From Coenobita brevimanus (lineage: Eukaryota > Arthropoda > Malacostraca > Decapoda > Coenobitidae), in assembly GCA_032717465.1 (NCBI GenBank), contig JAVRFU010000129.1, forward strand, positions 12,501-76,500: 64,000 nucleotides of DNA, read 5' to 3'. The notes under the pieces are model-generated. The model was not told where the DNA came from. It saw only the letters and a program-made list of their open reading frames with translations, and ran no database searches. A program made the translations under genes and the position numbers. This document shows, one piece after another, positions 19,857 through 33,177 of this stretch (positions are counted from its first letter, which is position 1; the number at the start of each line of letters is the position of its first letter).

Positions 19857-20080
19857 CCACCATCAGCATCAACATCATTATCACCATCAATATCATCACT
19901 ATCAGCCTGTGACACACCACTGCATGATAAGGACCCTCTCACCTTTCTCCACTCTGATCCATTGATTGTTAACTTGTTCCGTCCTTGCTCGGTAGATCTG
20001 CATCATATGATCTCTCCATCTTGTCTCTTCTGTGAAAGACGTGACACGAGGTGTGTGTGTGGAGTTACCTGAAAACAATA
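19857..20080 (-). mobile_element. LINE-E 3' fragment, copy 1, with (GAT)n tail
   Basis: On the minus strand it ends ggataa(g), gcagtggtgtgtcacaggct and then a (GAT)n-type tail, a common end of RTE-like LINEs. It matches 21,541-21,800. Only the 3' end remains. Confidence 0.6.
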
Positions 20081-20129
20081 TCAGAATTACTAGATGCGGG
20101 AGCTTCAGGCCCCTTAGGTTAATCTCCTT

Positions 20130-20635
20130 GGTTTGGTATGGTGTCGTGTGGTGGTGGGGGATTGTGTGGTGTGGTGTGGGGAGGATTGTGTGGTCAGGTG
20201 TGGTGTGATGTGGGAGGGTGGTTGTGTGTGGTGTGGTGTGTGAGGGTGATTTTCTGTGGTGTGGTGTGGTGTGGTGTGGTGTAGGAGGAGGATTTTTTGT
20301 AGTTTGGTGTGGTGTGGGAGGGTGGTTTTGTGTGGTGTGGTGTGGGAGGGCGGTTATGGATGGTGTGGTGGGGGAGGGCGGTTATGGATGGTGTGGTGGG
20401 GGAGGAGGATTTTTTGTGGTGTGGTGTGGTGTGGGAGGGCGGTTATGTGTGGTGTTGTGTGGTAGGGGAGGAGGATTTTTGGTGGTGCGGTGTGGGAGGG
20501 TGATTTTGTGTGGTGTGGGAGTGTGATTTCGTGTCGTGTAGAGTGAGAGACTGGTATGGTGTGGTGTGATACGGTGTGGGAGGGTGGTATGGTATGGTGT
20601 GGTGTGAGAGGGTGATGGTGTGTGACAATGTGTGG
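20130..20635. repeat. GTGTGGTGTGG-rich minisatellite
   Basis: About 500 bases composed almost only of G and T on the plus strand, with repeated tggtgtgggagggtggtt-like units of irregular length. Open frames here are artefacts of composition. Confidence 0.9.
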
Positions 20636-20639
20636 AACG

Positions 20640-21103
20640 TAACTTGGCTTAACTATAATCTCTAAAGCCTATATGAGTACAACATCTCTCATCCGAAAAT
20701 GGTTAGTGAGAAGCAGACGGTCAGGGCCGGTCCTAGAGCTACTGTGATAAAATGTAGAAAATCATGTGTTGTATCCTTAAAATAAAAAAGAATATGTGAG
20801 GTTAATTCTTACCTTTAAATAAAGACCAAAATATATGTATTACTTCACTCATATTCATCCACTTCCTAACGATACATAAAGAGACGTTGATCAGTGCATT
20901 ATGGAACCCTGTGCTGTGATTTATGGGATGTAATAAGCTTTTCAGAATATTGCGTAAGTGTCTCGTAATTGTATAGGTAAAAGGTCCTATATTCTTGGCC
21001 TAATATTTACACTTGAAATAAAACTATGAATGTGTGGAAATAATTCTGCCATTTGAATAACTATGGTATCATCAACCAAGATATACATACACGAACAGAA
21101 GCA

Positions 21104-21104
<1 letters not shown>
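20640..21104. other. Unassigned
   Basis: No gene or clear repeat seen, apart from a possible edge of repeat D (aacttggctt at 20,640). Confidence 0.5.

Positions 21105-21167
<63 letters not shown>
21105..21167. repeat. (CA)n microsatellite
   Basis: About 31 CA units. Confidence 0.98.
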
Positions 21168-21169
<2 letters not shown>

Positions 21170-21235
21170 CCCAGTCACCAAAACACGAAGTTAAACAGAA
21201 AGGAATGGGAGAGGTGACTCAGCCAATGACTTGAA

Positions 21236-21321
21236 GATCGTCGTCATCATCATCGTCGTCGTCGTCATCGTCGTCGTCGTCTTCGTTGTCGTAATCATCA
21301 CCATCATCATCTTCTTCGTCG

Positions 21322-21353
<32 letters not shown>

Positions 21354-21555
21354 GTCAGCAGCAGCAGCATGTCATCACCATCCCAACACTGTAAAAAATG
21401 TAGTACAGAAGTTATATCAATATCATCACCATTATCATCAAATACATCACTATCATATAACCATATTCTAGAGTTTGCATCAACATCATCATCAGCAGCA
21501 GCATCAACATCATCAGCAGCAACATCCGTCTTCATCATCATCATTATCATCATCA
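21236..21555. repeat. (ATC/GTC)n compound microsatellite
   Basis: Trinucleotide repeats of ATC, GTC and AGC type on both sides of a short unique core near 21,370-21,470. The right end abuts the LINE-E 3' end. Confidence 0.9.
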
Positions 21556-21800
21556 GCCTGTGACACACCACTGCAGGATAAGGACCCCTCTCACCTGTCT
21601 CCACTCCGATCCTTTGGTTGTTAACTCGTTCCGTCCCTGCTCGGTGGATCTGCGAGTATCATCTCTATCTTGTTCTCTGTGTGCCTCATCCTCTCACTCC
21701 GTCTCTGGTCTGCCATTTAGTTACGCTGGCTGTCCATGTGTTACCTGCTCTATGGAAGACGTGACCTAAGGACTGCGTGTGGACTGACCTGTAAACAGGA
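21541..21800 (-). mobile_element. LINE-E 3' fragment, copy 2, with (GAT)n tail
   Basis: Minus-strand reading holds KDRSEWR-like and QWCVTG-like words in nearby frames and ends gcagtggtgtgtcacaggct followed by GAT repeats. It shares over 100 bases with 19,895-20,050. An RTE-like 3' end is the best interpretation. Confidence 0.6.
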
Positions 21801-21841
21801 GGACAAATATAAGTGTGTTGCAGCATCACTACTATACCCTG

Positions 21842-22030
21842 TTCACTCTAACTTGGCGTAAAATTGCAATCTCTTTCTTAAATTTTGCGTTGTGACAAGG
21901 GGTTAACACTAGAATGGTGCTAGTCACGAAGAAGTGGTATGGAAATGATGTAGAGCTGTAAGTTTAATTCTTTCACTGAACTACCGGAAATAAGCTGCAA
22001 AAAAACGACTATCTCGGCCTTGGTAAAATG
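21842..22030. repeat. Repeat D (MITE-like), copy 3
   Basis: Begins ctctaacttggc and ends near aagctgcaaaaaaacgac and ctcggcctt. It has the fullest match to the interrupted copy at 8.0/9.1 kb. Confidence 0.75.
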
Positions 22031-22056
22031 AAGGAACACCACCACAATATACGCGT

Positions 22057-22539
<483 letters not shown>

Positions 22540-22617
22540 CGCTTCAGAACAAAATAACTTACATACAATATTTTTTTTCCATCACATTGTCCCTCTGAAA
22601 TATGAATCGCACTTATC

Positions 22618-22775
22618 AGTTTACATTCAGGTCCCAAACTGTACTGTTGGGTGGACAGGGACAAGGGAGCAGGCAAACCTAGTCCACCAGTCTGATCGGC
22701 ACGAGAATCAACAGGACGACACTCACACTGCTATTTCACTGGTGCTGAGACACCAAGATTGAGGCAGTACAAGGC
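22618..22775. repeat. Repeat W, copy 1
   Basis: Shares tacattcaggt, tgtactg, gtggacaggga, gatcggcacgagaatc and ctggtgctgaga with 24,896-25,045. Non-coding. Confidence 0.75.
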
Positions 22776-23449
22776 AGAGTTGCCGTGAATTGCACACTGG
22801 TTGTGACGTCATTATTGCACACGGTTTCGTTTAGTAACCAGGATGACAGAGGATGTATTGTTGGTATAACTACCATAAAATTTGGTATACTGTGAATACT
22901 GGAAGAGAGGGTATAATATTATTAATGATGTCAGACCTATTATGATTCAAGTGTAAGGACGTTAAATGATTAAGAGAGTTAATAAGTCAGCAAATGTTGA
23001 TTAATAACAAGACAGGAGACAAGTAAGTTTATCCACATCCAAGTTTTCTAGTATATCAAGAGTACACGATTTACAACATTGTTTCGGTATTTCTTTAATA
23101 TTACAAAGTAAGTGTGCACTGCTAATGGTTGGCACGAGTCTTGTAAATAATATATATATTTTTTTAATTATATAGCCGGGTGCGTAGAGGTAGACTGTTC
23201 AACGACGTATTCTCCCTTGTTTTAAATGACAGTATTATAGACAAACGCTACATATTCGTTGGTTTAATCATGACAAAATTCCTCGTATTCCTACAAAATA
23301 ACGTGAACAATTAGTGTGGAAAAAAATTCCACACTAGTGTGGAATGACGTCCGCCTGCCCACATCCATGCTCGTCGTTCATTTGTTTTTCCACATTAGCA
23401 GACGATTTTCCACAAAACGGCAGCACTGGACTATAAGGCCTCCTCATCT
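22776..23449. other. Unassigned; one strong hairpin
   Basis: A+T-rich. At 23,312-23,336 TAGTGTGGAA and TTCCACACTA form a perfect 10-bp stem with a five-base A loop. No gene seen. Confidence 0.55.
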
Positions 23450-23870
23450 CCCTCACACTAACATCCCCCTTGTCTCATCAGAATTACGTCTAGTAGCCTT
23501 ATAGGTATTATTTCTTTGGGCCATGATACTTCCTGGCTGTCAGTGAGATATCCTTGTGTCCTAATGTAGTCACCTTAATGGCTAAAAACAGCAAATAGCC
23601 AACACTTGCCTCAGGGGAATGATGCAGCAGCAACACACACACACCCTCGTCCTTCCACTGTCATACGGCCACTAGCAAAAGTAGCCAAGTAGCGACGCCC
23701 ACCAAGACGAGAAACATGTCCAGCTACTTTTACAACCACTAGATGGTTCCCGGGCCCTCTCATGGTAGGGGCAACTCTAGTATTTTATTCCAGGTACTGT
23801 TGGGCGATGGCATTCAGCTGAGAGTGAGTCATACTACTATAAGAGTGTTAATGCTGTCTCTGTTAACTCT
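23450..23870. repeat. Repeats V and G, copy 1
   Basis: Repeat V (23,450-23,625; cttcctggctgtcagtgaga, atatccttgtgtcctaatgt, aaaaacagcaaa) is followed by a linker and a repeat G copy (ccctctcatggtaggg to cagctgagagtgagtcat). The same order recurs at 25,252-25,660. Confidence 0.75.
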
Positions 23871-23910
23871 CATGATCATACAGGTCTACCAGCCCTACCC
23901 AAAAATAAAT

Positions 23911-23966
<56 letters not shown>
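23911..23966. repeat. (GT)n microsatellite
   Basis: Directly left of TGX copy 3. Confidence 0.98.
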
Positions 23967-23967
<1 letters not shown>

Positions 23968-23978
23968 TTTGTGTGTGT

Positions 23979-24070
23979 GGTGTGAGGTGCCTGTGTGTTA
24001 CCATGGCAACCTCCCGATACCATCACAGTTACATACACACATTTCCTCACCAGCAAGTTCCACTAGAGAG

Positions 24071-24073
<3 letters not shown>
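23979..24073. repeat. TGX unit, copy 3
   Basis: Same unit as at 22.2 kb with a few changes. The X-box reads GTTACCATGGCAAC (23,997-24,010), still a full consensus match. (TG)n lies on both sides. Confidence 0.9.
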
Positions 24074-24830
<757 letters not shown>

Positions 24831-24895
24831 GATTTATGACTACAGAACTAAGGTTATTTTTGCCAGCACGTTCTCACCCTAAAATACAAGCCTCA

Positions 24896-25045
24896 GTAGT
24901 CACTTTATATTCAGGTTCTGATCTGTACTGCTGCGTGGACAGAGACAAGGGGGAAACAAACCATGTCCACCAATTTGATCGGCACGAGAATCCACAGGAC
25001 GATACTCACTTATTTCTCTGGTGCTGAGACGCCAGAACTGAGATG
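24896..25045. repeat. Repeat W, copy 2
   Basis: Partner of 22,618-22,775; gatcggcacgagaatc is conserved exactly. Confidence 0.75.
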
Positions 25046-25067
25046 CTGCACGGCTCCCTTCCCTCAC

Positions 25068-25770
25068 ACACTGCCCCCTTTGTCTCATCAAACTTACGTG
25101 TATTACCTTTATTTTTTATTTGTCTTTGGCCTATGATACATCCTGGCTGTCAGCAAGATATCCTTGTGTCCTAATGTAATTACCTTAATGACTAAAAACA
25201 GCAAAATCCAACGCTTACCTCAGGAGACTGAGTCAACGCACCCTTACCTTCCCATCTCCTTTACTCACTGATACTTTCTTCGTCTCACCGACAAATATAC
25301 ATGTTACCCATATTTTTTACATGTCTTTAGCTTATAACACTTCCTGGCTGCCACTAATATATCTTTGTGTCCCAGTATAATCCTCTGAATGGTTAATAAC
25401 AGCAAATTCCAACACGTACCCACAAGAAAGCGCCGACGTTCCCTCTCCCTCTCGTCGTCCGGCGGCCACTGACTGACAGAGGCAAGCAGCGAGTCCTACC
25501 AAGCTTAGAATCTTTGCTTAGCTACTCTTATAGCCAAAAGATGGTATGGTGACCCTCTCATGACAGGGATTACTCAAGTGTTCCATCCCAGCTAATCCTA
25601 GACGCTTTGATCCACCTGAGAGTAAAGCATAGGAAACAGAGAGTGATCGTACTGGCATAATTTACAATGTTATTATTGGAATATTCTCCCTTCCTTATAT
25701 TGCTGAGGTCAGAAGGTTTTATTCAGCTGAGAGTGGGTTGTAGGAGCCTTGTGTGTAAAAGAGAGCAGGT
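25068..25770. repeat. Repeats V (two tandem copies) and G
   Basis: V copies at 25,068-25,225 and 25,252-25,420 (tcctggctg, atatctttgtgtcc, aacagcaaa), a linker matching 23,626-23,750, then repeat G copies near 25,546-25,650 and 25,700-25,770. This is a locally expanded version of the 23.45-23.87 kb block. Confidence 0.7.
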
Positions 25771-26034
25771 GTAAGGACGATAGCAATCAGAATCAGCAAT
25801 AAAGTACTGTATCATTACTAAAAATTTATATGCATTAGATATCTGTTACGTATAGCACAAATTGAAGGTTCAGATAAAAGCAGAGATATAAATTTGTGCT
25901 TTCTCTCTCTCTCGTTTTATCTTTCTCTTGCCACACCCTCTCCTCGTGTCTTCCCTTTCGCTGCCTCAGATGGGTAAGGGCTGTCTCCAGCTTATAATGC
26001 TCGCACACTTCATGCTCCACTTATTGCATTCACT

Positions 26035-26077
<43 letters not shown>

Positions 26078-26374
26078 TAAACACATCTTTCAACTTGTAT
26101 TTTTTGGATTCCCTATCGGACGATAATTATAAATATAAGAAAACTCATGTTTCAGGGGAAAGTAAAGGAACTGAAGCATTAAATTTAGTTAACTTTCCTC
26201 CCCTCTTTCTTCCTCGTCAGTATAATATTTCTCGATAAGAGAAAAAGAGCAGCGAATAAAAGCAAAAAGAACAGAGAATGAGATAAAGAGCAGGGACTGA
26301 AACAAAGCGCATTAAGGCAGAATGGGGCCAGAAAAAGTGAAAAAAACGAATAGCGAAAAAAAGAACACAGGGTA
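25771..26374. other. Unassigned; (AAT)n
   Basis: (AAT)n at 26,036-26,075, otherwise A+T-rich DNA without a recognised gene. Confidence 0.5.
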
Positions 26375-26665
26375 ACAGTAATATAGGCTTAGATACGTAG
26401 TTCGGAGGCTGATGAGGACTATGAGAAGTGCTACAGTATAAGAAGACGAGACTACGTGGTTCAGAGGCTGATGAAGGCTATGAGAAGACCATGAATGATT
26501 TGAGAGAGTTGTCATTGTATAATCAGACAGGACGTGTACAACTCCCAATATGGTGTGTGTAATCAGCAGAAAAAAGCCTTGCACGAGGGAGGTCGGAAGC
26601 TACAAACGTGCTATTGACAGATCACCAACAGGAGGAGTGTAATAGATTATAAACGACGCCTAGCT
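26375..26665. repeat. Repeat R, copy 1 (also in blocks A and B)
   Basis: Matches 44,085-44,350 and 51,520-51,780: gaggctgatgaggactatga, gaatgatttgagagagttgt and cattgtataatcagacagga are shared. It contains two internal tandem copies of a gctgatgarg-ctatgagaag unit. Confidence 0.85.
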
Positions 26666-27246
26666 AGATGCACGCGTGTCTCGCCCGCTCGCTCCTCAGC
26701 TCTCACTCTGTGACTCCCTGCCTTCATCAAAGCTGCCTAACGACTTTTTCGGCATGTGCTACCCACCCACTCATCACCTCATTAAATAAACTTCACCCAT
26801 TCATCACCTCATTAATAAACTTCACCCACATCATTCCTCCTACCTCTTTTCCTGTCTTCTTCTAATTTCTCTGTTATTACTAACCCCTGCTCTTTTGTGA
26901 ATTCGGAGATACTTCCTGGACCCCCCCATTACCTTGTTCGGGCCACGGCCATAACAGTAGCCGGGGGTCCGGGAGATATAGCCGTGCGCCTGAGAGACTC
27001 GGCCTTTTTGGTCTCCTACTTCCTTCTCATCTTGCTGGTGATAGATTGGCTAGGACTAAGGTCCTAACAATCTGGAACCACCCTGCTCTCACAACAAGTT
27101 TAGTGATCAGGGTAACGGCGCCAACACCTCATCCTGCACACCCATTGCACCCCGGGATCTGTGCAAAAGTGTGGTGATTGCTTTTCTTCCCCCTCTTTTT
27201 TATTAACGTCATGCGCTACACTCTCCCCCTCCCTCCCCCTTGACTA

Positions 27247-28824
27247 ATGATGGCTTTCTCAGTTAAGTTTAAATGTACCCTCCCCTCCCTGCCTTCAGAC
27301 CCTGGTCAGACCTTTTTTTGCATCACTGAAACTCCCTTTGTTAACCTTTTTTCAAGTGCAAAAGACAAAATCATTAAGATCACCTTGGCCTCTCAGGCTC
27401 ATCTAGATTCATACCTCTCCCCCAGTAACCTGCCCAAATACTCCCAGGCTGGATATGAACTGATCTCAACTCCTGAGCTAAAAGCTGCCTGCACAATAAT
27501 TGCCCGTAATGTTACCAAATATGTTCTCAGACACACCGATGATGACCTTATGACTGAACTGTCCCTGAAAAACGACATTCACGCCACCCACATTGTTCGC
27601 TTTGACAATTCAAACAACATCAAGATTCTCTGTGCTTCACCTCAAGAGGTACAGAAACTTCATTCACACGGTGTCAGAGCGTTCAATACAATCATCCCAC
27701 CCAGCAACCTTAGACTCGAACAGTCGTTTGATCTTGCTCAATGCTTTAGATATTACCAATATGGGCATCAAACTCGATCATGCAAAAAACTCAAATCTGC
27801 TCCAAGTGCTCTGCCCAAGGTCATTTTCATACAAACTGCACTAGCACTACTACTAAATGTATTAATTGTGGCGAAGGACATATTGCAATCGCCGGTAACT
27901 GCTCTATTAGGAAAAATCTTCTGAAGGATGTGAGGGCTAGCTGCCAGCCCGCACAGCATGTCAACACGCCTCAATCAGACACAGCACCCCAACAAACTTC
28001 ATTCACCATGTCATATGCCCAAGCCACTCAGAATTCAGCCCCAAACTCAAGCACCCACCACTCATCCAACACCCCCCAACACCACCCCTCCCAATCCATC
28101 TTCCATTTCACCCTTTCCCCCCAACGTTACCGCAGCTGTCATGTCCGCCCTAGCCCAAGCTCTGTACTCTGATGTGCCCTTTGCATCCCTCATCAATGAT
28201 GCTCTAGCTGCCAATAATTTGTCCACCATAGTCATCGCCCCTTCATGGCACACAGCCAAGAAATCGCCCCACATCTTCACCCCCCCTTCACAGCAAACTG
28301 GCAACACCTCCCACACCTCAGTCCCTCCCACCTCACCCCCTCCCATCCCCTCCACCTCTCATTCGTCCTTCCCCTGCACTCCCAACCCACCCACCACACC
28401 CACTCACCCTAAACCTCATCCCACTCCTGCATCCTCAAAAGCACTCCCATCTTCCCCCCCTCACCACTCCTCCCCTCCTGCTGATTCACGTCATCCTAAC
28501 CAAACCACCCAGCCCCCAACCCCATCTCCCTCCACCAGCACAACCCCCAACCAACCTAACTCCATGCCCCCTCCACCTACCCCAACCACCCCCCTCACCT
28601 GCGATCGAGATCGCAGCATTTCTTGCAAACGCAAGGCGTCTGACTCTCCCGAATCCCCCTCCTCCCTCTCCCCTTCAGTTCACAACACACATCAATCACG
28701 CTCCAGGAAACGCAGTGCCCCCCCTCCCAAAAAGAGAACCCCATCCTTCTCCCCTGCCTCCCCCAGAAATACCACATACATAGCACATCCAGACTCAGAT
28801 CAACACGATCACCACCATGCTTAA
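27247..28824 (+). pseudogene. LINE-C ORF1, gag-like nucleic-acid-binding protein
   Basis: Starts at ATG 27,247. An N-terminal RNA-binding-like region leads to AQCFRYYQYGHQTRSC, a CCHC knuckle whose second Cys is Tyr. A frameshift near 27,783 then moves to a frame with CSKCSAQGHFHTNC (C-x2-C-x4-H-x4-C) and a variant knuckle CINCGEGHIAIAGNC. A second frameshift near 28,095 restores the first frame, giving TAAVMSALAQALYS and a long Pro/Ser/Thr-rich, then Lys/Arg-rich tail to TAA 28,822-28,824. Such proteins bind the element RNA in a ribonucleoprotein. Confidence 0.8.
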
Positions 28825-30206
28825 AATCATCCAGTTTAACATTAGACACTATTACGCAAACAGGCACCTAGTACTCAACTCATTCACGAACACGACCCAG
28901 ACATAATATTACTCAACAGCACTTGCACCAACAACACCAGAAAAATCAAACACTATGGCTACACTACACTTCAAACCGACGAGGGTCCACACGACGGAGT
29001 TGCTATCATGATTAAAGGCACCATTAAACACGACTTCATCACAACATGGACACACAGGCACTTCCTAGCACTTAAAACACACACTACTCTTGGCCCCCTC
29101 ATAGTCTCCACCACATACACCAGACCCAACACTGGCATCCCCTTCACAGACATAAACAGACTCTTCAACAACACTGCACCAACACTATTCATTTCAGACC
29201 TAAATGCACAACACGGGACATTCCAACACAGCACAACCAACAATCATGGACGACAAATGTTCACCATATACCAACACAAAAGATTAAATTTCCTAGGACC
29301 TGATTTCCTCACTACATTTACACCTAGGGGATCAGGCAGGCCAGACCTCATCTTCACCAATAGATCATTTAACATCTTTCATCACCACATCACAACCACA
29401 CAATGCGCATTAAATTTAAAAATAATTACCCAGACTTTTTCCAGCTTCATGCATGTGTACCTCAGGGCTCCGTCCTCGCACCCACCCTCTACACACTCTA
29501 CACAAATGACATCCCCACCCCACTACATGACGATTCACTCACCATCCAATACGCAGACGACATTACTCAACTTGTACGATCAACGACAATTGACGGAATT
29601 ACCAACAAAGCGAGCATAGAGCTGGACCGAATTGCACGATGGGAGCAGAAGTGGCGGATTCAAGCGAATCCCTTGAAATGCACAGTAACATATTTTCGTA
29701 TTAAATCAGCCAACCCCCGCCCACTTTTTCTAAATTCGCGTGATCCCGATCGCGTTCCCATTCCTATTAGGAATACTTGCACCGTACTTGGTCTTACATA
29801 CGACAAAAACTTCAAATTTCATCATCATATACGAGGCAAGGCAGGCGTGGCTGGCACTGCACTAACACAAATATACCGGTTCCGTAGTGCAGCATCTGCA
29901 ACTAAATTTCATCTGTATAAAGCACTGATCAGACCACTGCTCACGTATTCACCGTTAAGTCTATCTCTTTCGGCCAAAAGCAACATTCTAAATTTACAGA
30001 GAGTTCAAAACAAAGCCATACGTTGGGCACTGAGCATACGGTGGGATGATTTTGTCACCAACATACACTCTCATGAACGCGCCAACATTCCACCCATCAA
30101 CACTTACCTTCACCACCTACAACAAAAACAAATCACCAAACTCACCGACGTTCACACTGACTTCATCGACTTTTTCACCCGGATCACACCCCCACACGAC
30201 CTCTAG
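28817..30206 (+). pseudogene. LINE-C ORF2, endonuclease-reverse transcriptase, deleted
   Basis: Opens MLKIIQFNIRHYY, then shifts frame near 28,860. The endonuclease has YTRPNTG, ISDLNAQHG (normally GDLNA) and GRPDLIFTN; the Glu motif has decayed. Near 29,400 the sequence jumps from the end of the endonuclease to HACVPQGSVLAPTLYTLYTN (motif B) in another frame (29,403-30,206), so motif A and the finger region are gone. IQYADDITQL holds the catalytic YADD at 29,550-29,561. The C-terminal region is open to TAG 30,204-30,206. Confidence 0.82.
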
Positions 30207-30759
30207 CCAACCTCTTCCACCCTGACGCAAGACCTGCACCAACCCCATTGTTCACTTAAGCACCAATAGTTTATTTATTACTGACCCTTTCATTAATTAA
30301 CTACTTAGTTCACACCCTGCAATTCACTTAAGACTCTAAACCACCCCTACACCCATTATCAAGATCACGGCAGCCACGTAATAACCCGCCATCCTCATAT
30401 CCAGCACCCCCGCCTCAGACACTGACCCCCCCATACTGCCCTTCCTCCACCCCTCCCCTTTCCTTATCCCCCTACCCAAGCATCCCAGGGCTACAACACC
30501 TTACCCTAACACCCGTATCCTACAATCCTACCCAGGCTTCTGGAGCCGGAAAAATCAGATGAACCTGAGAGGCAGCCAATAAGCCAATGCTTGCTGGAGA
30601 AAGCCGTAGCTATTCACTCCTCCCGTCCTTAAGTAACAACACAGTGCACGTGCGAGACCCCCCCCCTTCCCAACAGCAAACACACGCACGTTGGGTTAAG
30701 CCCCGACACTCTTTCTCTTAGTCTAATTTCTTCCTCTCCTACTTAAAAAAAAAAAAAAA

Positions 30760-31069
30760 GAAGAATGTAATAAGGCAGAGATCTGTCTATATACCTAGGC
30801 TGCTTCCCCCAAGGAAAGGAAGTAGCCGAGACAGGACGACACACTCCCCATTTACTCATCCATTCAAACACATTCATTCGCATCTTAGCCCCAAGGCTGA
30901 GATACAAAGGTTAATACATGATACAGTAGTTCCTGTTACTTTTCAGCAATATAAAAACAATAAGTACAAAGACGACGAGATTGATACAATATAAATGAAG
31001 AATAAAGAACAATTATTAACACTACACCGACGCTTCCATCTCGTAAGCAATGGTGCCCTCCCCCCTCCC
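30760..31069. other. Unassigned
   Basis: No gene. Shares the phrase cgcatcttagccccaag with the first 60 bases of the window. Confidence 0.45.
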
Positions 31070-31375
31070 ACCTCAATGCCCTCCCCTCTACTGTAGTTCA
31101 CACCCCTCTCTCTCATACCTCCATCCCATCCATCCATCTCATCCTTTGCCTCCCCACCCTCTCCTCCCCCTCTCCACCTCAGTCACATACACTCTTCTCG
31201 TTAGTCTCGCTCTCCATCCTCTCCACATGGCCAAACCAACTGCGTATTTCTCCTAACGCTTTCTGTCACATCCATATCCACACCACAACGCTCCTTCACT
31301 TCCTCATTTGTCAGTCTGTCTTTCCTTTTAACTCCACATGCTCCCCTCAGTAATCCTTCCTCCATCCCCCATCCT
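31070..31375 (-). mobile_element. LINE-B fragment
   Basis: Complement of the LINE-B C-terminal coding region (ccatctcatcc, ctccacatggccaaacca, ccacaacgctccttcac). It lacks the extreme 3' end. It abuts block C directly. Confidence 0.75.
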
Positions 31376-32077
31376 CAGCGAAACACAAAGAAATGTTCCT
31401 CACTTGCCATGACGCGAGACTGGTGTGGATACCCAGACAGCCAGGCACCACGGAGCTGGGCGGCGCACGTCAACTCACCCACCTAACATTGGGGTAACTA
31501 AGGCGGTAACCGTTGGTATGGCGGCGACACGTGAATGTAGAGGTAGACGGCCTGGCGCCATTAGATAAGCGAAGCAGTTGTACACCTCATCATAGCAAGA
31601 GCGACACTGAGGGTCGCTGACTGGGCATGGGGGTTTTAAATGGGTTGAGGCAGACAGGTAGACGCCGCATTGGGGGCGGGGCTTGCAATAAAGAAAATTC
31701 CCACAAAATGTAGGGGACCCTTATGTAACTTCGACGAATCTTTATACCGTCCATTGTCGTTTCGTTTTTATTTTCTCTCTCTCTCTCTCTCTTGTTCTTA
31801 CGTTGCCTCATGTTAAAAGGTCCTTTTATTTCTTAATGGCGGTGGTCTAATATAAATTTCCATGTGGCTCTATATGTGGACACTCAGTGGATTGTGTTTT
31901 CTATTCTTTCCAGCTAATCTACAGTTTATCACATCTTTCCTGGCTTATTTCCCAGCGATATCTATACTGCATTCGGATTCTACACTAAGTTATTGGCTGC
32001 TTAATCAGTTGCTTTGTACTGTGATCGTATCGTATCTTTTATAAAAGCTCCAATAAGCTTGCATGCGTCGGCCTTAG

Positions 32078-32221
32078 TCACATGATGGCTCTCCACTCTG
32101 CTTGATCTCTGGCAGCCTCCCTATTCAGTCCCTTATCCCTGAGGTCACACTCTATGACCTCGTCTCAGGTCTTTTTCGGTCTGCCTCTCGCAACCCTACC
32201 CCCGACGTTCACACTTCTTAC
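32078..32221 (-). pseudogene. LINE-D C-terminus in block C
   Basis: Minus-strand frame reads GRVARGRPKKT, a stop where Trp is expected, then a DLRDKGLNREAARDQ-like stretch, AAWRAIM and TGA. This is a typical LINE C-terminal end. Matching pieces are at 42,729-42,872 and 50,168-50,312. Confidence 0.65.
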
Positions 32222-32282
32222 TGTAGATCCATAATATCTGAATGTTTCTTGTCTGCTTCTTACCATTTGTAGAGATTCCCTG

Positions 32283-32285
<3 letters not shown>

Positions 32286-32317
<32 letters not shown>
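32286..32317. repeat. (GT)n microsatellite
   Basis: Ends exactly at repeat T2 copy 2. Confidence 0.97.
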
Positions 32318-32321
<4 letters not shown>

Positions 32322-32427
32322 TCACCGGGTCGGTCAGGATCACTTGATGGTCGTGATCGTCAGCTTTTACCCTCCCGGAAGGGAGCTGAGAGCTCATATA
32401 GTCCGATCTATGGGCAAGGCTGTGACC
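32318..32427. repeat. Repeat T2, copy 2
   Basis: Nearly identical to 3,669-3,779 although almost 29 kb away. Followed by CA-rich DNA and (TG)n 32,448-32,502. Confidence 0.88.
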
Positions 32428-32445
32428 TTCACACACGCACACACC

Positions 32446-32504
<59 letters not shown>

Positions 32505-32626
32505 GAGTTGTCTGTGCTTACGGAGGTGAATCTGTGTGTGTGTCCGGAAGGGATGCTGCGTGTGGAGTGATGGCCAAGTTCATAGCGAGTCTGTGTGAAT
32601 GGAGGTTTGTGTATGCATGTTAGGAA

Positions 32627-32684
<58 letters not shown>
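32428..32684. repeat. (TG)n tracts and short spacer
   Basis: (TG)n at 32,448-32,502 and 32,631-32,684, with a GTG-rich spacer between them. Confidence 0.95.
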
Positions 32685-32687
<3 letters not shown>

Positions 32688-32838
32688 AAAGGATATTAAC
32701 TAGCTTTATGCAAATATATTTCGTTAAGAAAATCTTTGCTTGTCTGGCAGGAGGTGCCTGCGTGTTCTGATGGCAACGTCCCACACCAAAGTTACATAAA
32801 CACATTTCCCAACCAATATTTTCCATTAGAGAGTATTT
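32685..32838. repeat. TGX unit, copy 4 (long form)
   Basis: Long form of the unit (aaggatattaactagc at the left, attagagagtatt at the right), bounded by (TG)n. The X-box is degenerate here (GTTCTGATGGCAAC, 32,764-32,777). Confidence 0.85.
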
Positions 32839-32840
32839 GT

Positions 32841-32884
<44 letters not shown>

Positions 32885-33177
32885 CTGTGTATGTTTCTGT
32901 CTGTCTGTTAGTTCACTACTCGTCAAAGAACCTCTGCATGAGAAGACATGCTTTTAAAGTTAGGGCACAAATGCAATGTGCTCTGTAGTCATCTACACTA
33001 ATAATAATGTCACGCTTCGTCTCCCCTTTGTGTCTCCTTGCCTTGTATCTGTCTGTCTTCTGCCTGTCTGTCTCTCTGTCTTCCTGTCCTTCTATTGCAA
33101 ACCGCAAACTTCTCAACTGTCCATAACGTCCTAGATTATCATTGTAACACGTAGTATATTATTTTTTCATTGTTAAG
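32839..33177. other. (GT)n then unassigned DNA
   Basis: (GT)n to 32,881, then ordinary DNA with CTGTCTGTCT words. No gene seen. Confidence 0.6.

Larger units (their letters stand above)
26890..30759 (+). mobile_element. LINE-C, Jockey-like LINE with internal deletion
   Basis: A 5' leader (about 26,890-27,246) precedes ORF1, a gag-like protein with zinc knuckles and a proline-rich tail (27,247-28,824, two frameshifts). ORF2 follows with an endonuclease, part of a reverse transcriptase, a 3' untranslated region and a poly(A) tail (30,745-30,759). ORF2's ATG (28,817) lies inside the last codons of ORF1. Most of the first half of the reverse transcriptase is deleted. Antisense pieces of its 3' untranslated region start blocks A and B. 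Confidence 0.85.

Noticed and set aside
26395..26470. Hammerhead core around the CTGATGAGG words in repeat R
   Set aside because: No GAAA block or pairing stems at the right spacing.
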